DNA from: Ruminococcus sp. UBA4385
GTDB taxonomy: Bacteria > Bacillota_A > Clostridia > Oscillospirales > Ruminococcaceae
Assembly (NCBI GenBank): GCA_002391065.1
Contig: DGRP01000005.1
Coordinates: 1 to 18,239 of the forward strand
Direction of reading: 5' to 3'
DNA length: 18,239 nucleotides
The position numbers and the translations under genes are program-made. Each line of letters starts with the position of its first letter. The first letter of the stretch is position 1. The notes under the pieces are model-generated. The model made no database searches. It saw only the letters and a program-made list of their open reading frames with translations, and had not been told where the DNA came from. Of this stretch, positions 12,576-18,239 are shown piece by piece.

Positions 12576-13262
12576 TCACCTTCTCTTACTACCCCTGCAA
12601 GCTGTATTTCTGTCGTCCAAAGCAGATTGGGTCTGAATAATAAGCTGGCTGATATCCTCGCTGCCTGACAGCACTGCCTTTTCAAGCTCTGCAAGTACGG
12701 AGCCCAGTTTCTGCTCCTCGGCAGCTATCGCAGGTGAGCTAACAGGGTCGCTGAATCTGATGTTCTCAGCGAGAGCTTCAAGCTGTTTTTTCAAGGAAGC
12801 ATCGCCTGTTTTATTGGTGAGCTTCTCCGACCTTGATCTGAGGTCCATCATAAGTGATGTATCGGGCTTTACAGCTGCTTCGATTTTCTCGACCTCTTCT
12901 CTTGCGGCTGCCGCAGAGACACTGCAAGCCAAAGCTGCACCAAGAACTATAATGCAAAGCACAAGTGACAGCCACGCAGGTATCGGAACATACCCCAGCG
13001 GAATCAGTGCAAGGCTTATTGTTGTCTGTATACCAAGATACATATAGCCTACCCGCATTATTGGGAAGCCCAGCACCTTGCTCTTCAGATCATTTTTGCC
13101 GTCAAATGCGACCTTGAATATCGGGAACTGGAGAGCTATCGCAATTACTTCAGCGGCATAAGCTATCCAGAAGGACGCTCCCTTGGGGAATGGAATGATA
13201 AATGCATAGGCACTGAATACTACAAACACTATTGCAAGGACTGCTATCGCTTTTTTACGCAT
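12576..13262 (-). CDS. Four-helix membrane protein with a cytoplasmic coiled-coil tail
   Basis: About 228 residues. Four hydrophobic segments (about 3-22, 29-50, 67-90, 94-118) are followed by a charged, coiled-coil-like C-terminal half of about 105 residues. The ATG at 13262 is preferred because AGGAG lies about 8 nt upstream; the in-frame ATG at 13268 is almost on top of it. The gene begins 2 bp after the SPFH gene stop and ends 4 bp before the third TIR gene, so all three are co-translated. I do not recognise the family. A role as membrane anchor for the SPFH assembly or TIR proteins is inferred from position only. Confidence 0.8.
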   Translation of the reverse strand: MRKKAIAVLAIVFVVFSAYAFIIPFPKGASFWIAYAAEVIAIALQFPIFKVAFDGKNDLKSKVLGFPIMRVGYMYLGIQTTISLALIPLGYVPIPAWLSLVLCIIVLGAALACSVSAAAAREEVEKIEAAVKPDTSLMMDLRSRSEKLTNKTGDASLKKQLEALAENIRFSDPVSSPAIAAEEQKLGSVLAELEKAVLSGSEDISQLIIQTQSALDDRNTACRGSKRR

Positions 13263-13264
13263 GG

Positions 13265-15109
13265 TCATTCTCCTCTCTTAGTTCCGCAGTCGGGGCAGAA
13301 GCCGCTGCTTATTCCTTTATGACCGCAGTTAGGGCAGTCCCATGTTGAGGGTTCTGCTGGCTTTGGGTTGCCGCAGTTTGGACAGAACTTAGACGTTATA
13401 TCCTTAGTACCGCAGTTCGGGCATATCCAGCCTGTGGGCTTTTCTGGCTTGGGAGAGCCGCAGTCGGGACAGAACTTGCTTGTTATTCCTTTTGTTCCGC
13501 AGTTGGGACAATCCCATCTGTCTGCCGACAAAGGTGCAGGCTTTGGTTTTCCGCAGTCAGGGCAGAACTTTGATGTGATGTTTTTCTGACCGCATTCACA
13601 GTTCCATGTATCACCCGTTGCTGAGATAGTCTCACCGATAGCCGTGCCCATGCCCTGTGCATTCTGGGCAACAGGGTTCAGAGCTTCCTTAGTCATACCC
13701 ATAACGCTACCCATAGCTCCGAGAGTTACTCCAAGACCTGCGATGTCACCAAATCCGCCGCCTGCTCCGCCGCTCTTGCCGATGCCTTCCATAGCCGCAA
13801 GGCCGACCTCACGGGCTGTCTCCTGCTGATAGGTGTAGCCCTTCATACGCATTTCGGCAGCCTCAGCCTCAGCTTTGAGCTTGTATGCCTCGGCCTCGCC
13901 CTGTGCACCAATGACTTTCATCTTTGCAGCTGTCTGAGCTTCAACAGTCTGACGCTCTGCACTTGCTTCGGCCTCAGCCTTTCTGATCTGCTCTTCACGG
14001 ACTTTGAGGAACAGGTCTGCGTGCTGCTGTTTGAGCCTCTTGAAGTTCGGGTCATCGTCGGGCGTTACTATTGTTGTGACGAAAAACTCGGGCATAAAGA
14101 GACCGTAATCGGCAAGGTTCTCGTTTATGGTGATGCATAATTGGTTTGAGATAGTTTCAAGGTGCTCATCAACTTCAAGAATATTGATATTGTTTTCCTT
14201 GATTATCCTTGCAAGGTGGCTTTTCACCTTAGTCATTATCATAGCACGGAACTTTGCTATAGTCGGCTTCATTCCGTAAACGCCGTCAATGACATCGGCC
14301 TGCGTAAACTCGCTTGCGGTGCCGACAAGCTTGATAAGAAGCTTCCTCGAGTCCTCGACACGCAGGTTGAACTGACCGCTTGCACCTATCTCGATAGGCA
14401 GGCCTGTTGCCGTGTCAAAGAAACGCACCTTGCTGTCAGTGCCCCATTTAATACCCATCTGAGTGGTCTTGTTGATAAAGTAGACCTCGCTGTGGAAAAT
14501 CGTATCAGCGTTGGTTGGGAGCTTATACAGGTTTTCAAGTATCGGAAGATTTTGTGTTGCAAGAGTGTAGCGTCCTGCTCCGAACAGATCAAGTGCCTGA
14601 CCATCGCGGAAGAACACAGCCTCCTGCGATTCATGAACGATAAGCTGCGAACCGAGATTGAAATCCTCGATCGGGTGCTTCCAAACAAAGGTCTGGTTGT
14701 CGCCTTCGTATTTGATGACGCTGGCAAGGCCTTTGTTTTTCTCGGCTTCTTTAGCAACAGCCTTCTGTACATCAATTTCGGTATCGCAGAGCGGGCATGT
14801 GTATGTATCCGCATTCTTATCCGCACTCAGCTCACAGGAGCAGCTTGGACAATGGAACTGAACAAGTGCAGCCATATTGTTGTATGTATTGATTTTCTCA
14901 TGACATACGGGACACTTAGCATCACTGCCCTTAGACTGGTCAAAAATGACCATATTTCCACAGTGAGGGCAAAGCCTTGAACTCATTTTTTCAGTTTTAA
15001 CATCAATAACATGACCGCAGACACAATCAACTTTTTTCTTTGCAAAAAAGCCTGATTTGGCCTCAGTATACCGCCCGCACTTCGGGCATTCTATTACGAA
15101 TTTGGACAT
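13265..15109 (-). CDS. SPFH/YdjI-type (virion core-like) protein with zinc ribbons at both ends
   Basis: A 614-residue protein. The N-terminus (about 1-110) has three pairs of CxxC or CxC knuckles (near 8/11 with 29/31, 47/50 with 66/69, 87/90 with 105/108), as in zinc ribbons. An SPFH/band-7 domain spans about 145-365, followed by an Ala/Glu-rich helix (about 370-435) typical of SPFH oligomers and a Gly-rich stretch (445-475). Four tandem CxxC or CxC ribbon units (502-611) with SKFCPDCG-type repeats end it. This layout resembles the COG4260/YdjI group; YdjI in Bacillus subtilis belongs to a PspA-linked membrane-stress operon. The start is ATG 15109, 9 nt after AAGGAG. The in-frame TTG at 15118 abuts the same site. 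It sits between TIR genes in one leftward cluster, so it may be a scaffold at the membrane that holds or senses for the TIR proteins (inference). Confidence 0.85.
   Translation of the reverse strand: MSKFVIECPKCGRYTEAKSGFFAKKKVDCVCGHVIDVKTEKMSSRLCPHCGNMVIFDQSKGSDAKCPVCHEKINTYNNMAALVQFHCPSCSCELSADKNADTYTCPLCDTEIDVQKAVAKEAEKNKGLASVIKYEGDNQTFVWKHPIEDFNLGSQLIVHESQEAVFFRDGQALDLFGAGRYTLATQNLPILENLYKLPTNADTIFHSEVYFINKTTQMGIKWGTDSKVRFFDTATGLPIEIGASGQFNLRVEDSRKLLIKLVGTASEFTQADVIDGVYGMKPTIAKFRAMIMTKVKSHLARIIKENNINILEVDEHLETISNQLCITINENLADYGLFMPEFFVTTIVTPDDDPNFKRLKQQHADLFLKVREEQIRKAEAEASAERQTVEAQTAAKMKVIGAQGEAEAYKLKAEAEAAEMRMKGYTYQQETAREVGLAAMEGIGKSGGAGGGFGDIAGLGVTLGAMGSVMGMTKEALNPVAQNAQGMGTAIGETISATGDTWNCECGQKNITSKFCPDCGKPKPAPLSADRWDCPNCGTKGITSKFCPDCGSPKPEKPTGWICPNCGTKDITSKFCPNCGNPKPAEPSTWDCPNCGHKGISSGFCPDCGTKRGE
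13277..13606 (-). repeat. Four tandem zinc-ribbon repeats in the SPFH gene
   Basis: On the plus strand CCGCAGT followed by (C/T)-rich variants of GGGCAGAA recurs about seven times, about every 40 bp. It encodes alternating WxCPNCG and FCPDCG knuckles. The first unit is divergent (NCECGQ). The pattern reflects protein repeats, not a DNA element. Confidence 0.85.
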
Positions 15110-15204
15110 AGGTATCAACTCCTTGTTGTCTTATTGTTTTGCGTTCAGGTTTTATGATCTTTCATCTTTTTACGTAGCATTTTCAATATTGACACACTAT
15201 CAGA

Positions 15205-16857
15205 TTAGCGAAGAATCATATAAAAAAGAATGGGTAATAGTATAACACACAAAAACGCTATACTTGAATATACTGTGGATTTAATCATTAGATTATTTAT
15301 CTTTTCTTGACACTTTTCTATCATTTCAGCAGAGTCTTTATAGTCTTTCAATTCCTTAAACTCTTCCGCTGCTTTTTGATAATCAGTTTCCTCTACTGCT
15401 GAATTCATATGTTGCACGGCTTTGTTATACCTATCTTCTATAGCCCCAGCTTCGCAAGCCTTTAATCTTTCAGCAGAATCTTTATAGTCTTTAAGACTCT
15501 TAAATTCTTCTGCTGCTTTTTGATAATCACCCTTTTCCATGCGAACGACGGCGGTATAATACAGATCATTTTTGATCTCATTATCTCTATTTTTACGTTT
15601 TCTGTATTCTGTTAAAACTTTAGCCATACGGCTAATCAAATGCTTTTTATCTGCAGTTTCTTTGATTTTTAGAAGCTCTTCTTTATATTGTTCATCTGCA
15701 TATCTAATTGCTTTTTCAAAATCCTTTGAATTACTTAAATCGATACACACATTGTTAATATCATTAGTACCCAGCTTTGCCATAAGCAGATAGAAATAAG
15801 CCTGAGCGCACTCAGGGTCCTGGTCGAGGACTCTGTTGCAGTAGTCTTTTGCATTATCCCAGTCGCCGTCTTCGAGGAACAGAGCTGCACGTTTAAGCAG
15901 TGGAGCAGTTGAAGCATTCGCTGTCTGGACAACCGTCTCCTTGATGACTACCTGCTTAGGCTCTTCCTTGGCGATCTTGGTGATGCCCCTGATAAGATCC
16001 TGCATAGCACCAAGCTTATTCATATCCTGTGACTGCTTGGTAGTCAGCATTGCAGGCAGATCTTCAGGGTCAATATTCGAATAGCAAGGAATAAGCACCT
16101 TTGAGGTGTCCTTCTGAGCAAGCCTTGAAAATCTTGCCCACTCATTCTTCACCCATACAGACTCCACATATTCAAGCTTGGTCGTGACAACAAGCATCAC
16201 CTTTGCAGATTTCAAAGCCGCAAAGATATATGGTTCATAGTCAACTCCAAGTTTGTCTTCCAGAGTGATTCGGGAAAAGAACACTTTCAGCCCATTTTGC
16301 GTCAGCTTATCGTATATCTCCTGTGCTAGAACGCTGTCTGGAGTTCTCTCTTTGTTTTCGTCTGTTTCCTTGTAGCAGATGAAGACGTCATAAGGCTTTT
16401 CATTTTTTACCACAGCAAGGATTTTCTGCTGCAAAACATCAATAGCTTTTGCTTCTTTCTCATAGACAGTCTTTGCTACACTATCAGCATTCTTGACAGC
16501 AGACAAGTAGTCGGAGTCGTTGAGAATAGATTCATAGGCCGTTCTGTGACAGGTCGGTATTTTGTTTCCTGTCAACGGATCCTCTACATACTCAATACCA
16601 TACTTGCACAGACACAAACCCCAATAAGCCTCGGCTTCTGTGGGAAATTCCGAGACTATATTCTGGTATATACCTTCTGCACCATCGAAATCGCATTTGA
16701 ATCTCAGGCGGTGTGCTCTGTTGAACAAGTTGATCTTCTTTTCGTTATCAAAGGCAGGGAGAGTCTGTTCTGTTCCGCAGTACTCACATTCACAGACTGT
16801 CATTCCGTCTGTGACTTCTAACGAACCTCCGCACATTTTGCACTTGAACACTGGCAT
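15205..16857 (-). CDS. Zinc ribbon-TIR-TPR protein with a C-terminal membrane anchor
   Basis: A 550-residue protein. The N-terminal zinc ribbon uses Cys6/Cys9 and Cys24/Cys27. A helical, TPR-like linker (about 42-130, with AEAYWG) leads to a TIR domain at about 156-290. That domain opens with YDVFICYKETDENKERTPDS and carries Glu239 in VWVKNEW, the position of the catalytic glutamate in NAD-cleaving TIRs. TPR helices occur at about 318-355. Two copies of a DYQKAAEEF/LKDYKDSAE repeat (441-468, 489-516) follow, then one transmembrane helix at 529-549. The ATG at 16857 has AAAGGA 9 nt upstream. The gene starts 17 bp after the neighbouring TIR gene. The TIR faces the cytoplasm if the C-terminal anchor is a tail anchor. 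NADase activity and a defence role are inferred from family knowledge. Confidence 0.88.
   Translation of the reverse strand: MPVFKCKMCGGSLEVTDGMTVCECEYCGTEQTLPAFDNEKKINLFNRAHRLRFKCDFDGAEGIYQNIVSEFPTEAEAYWGLCLCKYGIEYVEDPLTGNKIPTCHRTAYESILNDSDYLSAVKNADSVAKTVYEKEAKAIDVLQQKILAVVKNEKPYDVFICYKETDENKERTPDSVLAQEIYDKLTQNGLKVFFSRITLEDKLGVDYEPYIFAALKSAKVMLVVTTKLEYVESVWVKNEWARFSRLAQKDTSKVLIPCYSNIDPEDLPAMLTTKQSQDMNKLGAMQDLIRGITKIAKEEPKQVVIKETVVQTANASTAPLLKRAALFLEDGDWDNAKDYCNRVLDQDPECAQAYFYLLMAKLGTNDINNVCIDLSNSKDFEKAIRYADEQYKEELLKIKETADKKHLISRMAKVLTEYRKRKNRDNEIKNDLYYTAVVRMEKGDYQKAAEEFKSLKDYKDSAERLKACEAGAIEDRYNKAVQHMNSAVEETDYQKAAEEFKELKDYKDSAEMIEKCQEKINNLMIKSTVYSSIAFLCVILLPILFYMILR
15310..15537 (-). repeat. 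Internal TPR/SEL1-like duplication in the TIR gene
   Basis: Two 84-bp units at 15454-15537 and 15310-15393 encode nearly the same 28-residue block, sharing DYQKAAEEFK and LKDYKDSAE. The nucleotide similarity points to a fairly recent internal duplication. Confidence 0.8.
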
Positions 16858-16874
16858 GATGATTAATCCTTTCG

Positions 16875-18239
16875 TTATTTAAGTATATCCTCATATTCTT
16901 CTTTTAGATCTTTCTCTTTTTTTGCAAGATCAGACAATAAGTATTCGATTTCTTGCTTTCTTTTCTTTGAGAAAACTCCTAAATGCTTTAATTCTTCATA
17001 AAGGTTCTTTCTATCGCTGGATATTTCTTTTATTTTTCTTTCGTACTCTTCATTTCTAGCTATTTTTTTCAATCTAGTTTTAGCTCTGCTTTTTAGTTCT
17101 TCAGAGTTTTTATATGTTCCTGTTTCTTCCAAGATTGAGATTGCACTATTAAGTGATTCAACATCATCATTTCTTAGTAGTTGATTTGCTTTTTGATATT
17201 TACTTTCATTGTTTTTTACAGCATCAAATCTTTCGTTTTTTAACTTTTTGATTTGAGTTAGATCCATATAATCTTCAAGATCCTTGAAGCGCTGTTCTAC
17301 ATAATCCAAATCGTTAGTATAATATGTAGTTTGAACCAGCCTCAAAAGAATGTTGTACATATTTTCAGTACACTTTGGAATCATTTCATTCTTTTTTTCA
17401 CAAAGCTCAAGATTTTCAAACTTTGTTCTTATATCTTTATATTCATCATATTTGGAAGCCGAGTTATATGCATCTGTTGTCAAATTAAATAAAGAACTGT
17501 TAAGAAAAGTTTTGATTCTTACTTTGTAGTCATCATCAGCGAATCTATATGCCTTTTTGTAGTTGTTATTATTACTATAATCAACGGCAATCTCACCCAG
17601 TTCTTCTTCAGAGGATACTTCAAGATGAGCCTGTAGCTTTCCTATATAAGCTCTGGCTTCCTCGACATCTTCATTAAGAATCTGTTCAAAGAAATTGTCC
17701 GCTGCATCCCAATCCTTGTCTTCAAGTGCGAGCTTTCCCCTTTTGATAAGGTTTTCTATATTGGACGAATTGGTTTTCACTACAGTTTCTTTTACAGCTT
17801 CCTGTTTTGGCTCTTCCTTAGCAATCTTTGTGATACCTCTGATAAGATCCTGCATAAAGCCGAGCTTTGACATATCTTGTGCCTGGAACATTGACAAAGC
17901 GTCGGGCAGATCGTAAGGGTCCATATCCTTGTATGCAGGGATAAGAGTAAGGCTTCTGTCCTCGTTCATAAGCATAAGATAACGGCTCCACTCGTTCTTG
18001 ACCCACACAGCGTTGAAGTATTCGGGCTTAGTTCCCACAACTACCATCACCTTCGCTGAATTCAGGGCAGCAAAAATGTAGGGCTCATACTCTGAACCCA
18101 GCTTTGATTCAAGCGTTATTCTCGAGAAGAACACCTTAAAGCCCTCACGCTCCAGCTGATAATAAAGCTCCTGAGCGAGAACGCTGTCCTGAGTACGCTT
18201 GCCGTTTTCATCAGTCTCCTTGTAGCAGATGAAAACGTC
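16875..18239 (-). CDS. TIR-TPR-coiled-coil protein, 5' end outside the window
   Basis: The frame is open to the window edge, so the N-terminus is missing; by analogy with its neighbour it may carry a zinc ribbon and helical linker. The 454 residues present begin inside the TIR domain at DVFICYKETDENGKRTQDS. They keep the Glu of VWVKNEW, followed by PYDLPDALS and the conserved LIRGITKIAKEEPKQ linker. TPR-like helices follow (KLALEDKDWDAADNFFEQIL), then a long charged helical tail ending in a Lys/Glu-rich coiled coil. Unlike its neighbour it has no C-terminal membrane helix. A GTG at 18134 is internal and is not the start. It is transcribed with the TIR gene 17 bp downstream. Confidence 0.85.
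   Translation of the reverse strand, partial: DVFICYKETDENGKRTQDSVLAQELYYQLEREGFKVFFSRITLESKLGSEYEPYIFAALNSAKVMVVVGTKPEYFNAVWVKNEWSRYLMLMNEDRSLTLIPAYKDMDPYDLPDALSMFQAQDMSKLGFMQDLIRGITKIAKEEPKQEAVKETVVKTNSSNIENLIKRGKLALEDKDWDAADNFFEQILNEDVEEARAYIGKLQAHLEVSSEEELGEIAVDYSNNNNYKKAYRFADDDYKVRIKTFLNSSLFNLTTDAYNSASKYDEYKDIRTKFENLELCEKKNEMIPKCTENMYNILLRLVQTTYYTNDLDYVEQRFKDLEDYMDLTQIKKLKNERFDAVKNNESKYQKANQLLRNDDVESLNSAISILEETGTYKNSEELKSRAKTRLKKIARNEEYERKIKEISSDRKNLYEELKHLGVFSKKRKQEIEYLLSDLAKKEKDLKEEYEDILK

Noticed and set aside
13277..13606. CRISPR-like regular repeats
   Set aside because: The periodic pattern encodes zinc-ribbon knuckles in an open frame; the repeats are too short and variable and there are no true spacers.
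14162..14980. 272-codon plus-strand frame
   Set aside because: It is antisense to the SPFH gene, has no recognisable motif, and its Cys-rich look mirrors the opposite strand.

Overview
The window looks like accessory DNA from a Gram-positive gut clostridium, most likely a Ruminococcus-like Oscillospiraceae. This is an inference from the strong GGAGG-type ribosome binding sites, the moderate GC content, the protein style and the kinds of mobile genes. No rRNA, intact tRNA or housekeeping gene is present to fix the taxon.

Left block (1 to about 3990): the right-hand part of an integrative element read rightward. It carries a RepA-like RecA-fold ATPase (298-1596), a 0.5 kb noncoding stretch with iteron-like repeats, a small excisionase (2109-2309) and a tyrosine integrase (2402-3814) with an unusual helix-turn-helix insert. 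A perfect terminator follows at 3835-3873.

Junction (about 3948-4090): two tandem 11-bp repeats, a leftward terminator, and the 3' end of a tRNA (T-arm plus acceptor strand, minus strand) whose 5' body is missing. This is the signature of an attachment site.

Middle block (4054 to about 10990): a second element. A second tyrosine integrase points at the tRNA fragment. Next come a small HTH protein and, divergent from it, an HTH/NB-ARC/TPR STAND ATPase gene. That gene is broken by two in-frame stop codons but has no frameshift. A compact leftward operon follows, in transcription order: ParM-like actin, putative ParR, a MobC split across a -1 slippery heptamer, and a MOBP relaxase. Upstream of this operon, about 0.5 kb of hairpin-rich noncoding DNA is a candidate oriT, centromere or ncRNA region.

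Right block (10955-18239): one long leftward gene cluster that runs off the window edge. Two TIR-TPR proteins lead it, and at least the complete one has an N-terminal zinc ribbon. Then come an SPFH (YdjI/virion-core-like) protein with zinc ribbons at both ends, a four-TM membrane protein, a decayed third zinc-ribbon TIR gene and a 54-residue ORF. A terminator closes the cluster. The predicted NADase glutamate is kept in all three TIR domains. The cluster could be a membrane-surveillance or defence system with TIR effectors, and it is the best candidate here for an undescribed system. That function is inferred from domains and gene order only.

Several genes are broken or interrupted (TGA, TAA and TAG nonsense codons, and two interruptions at T-runs). 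Either the accessory region is decaying, or some of the lesions are sequencing errors or recoding sites.
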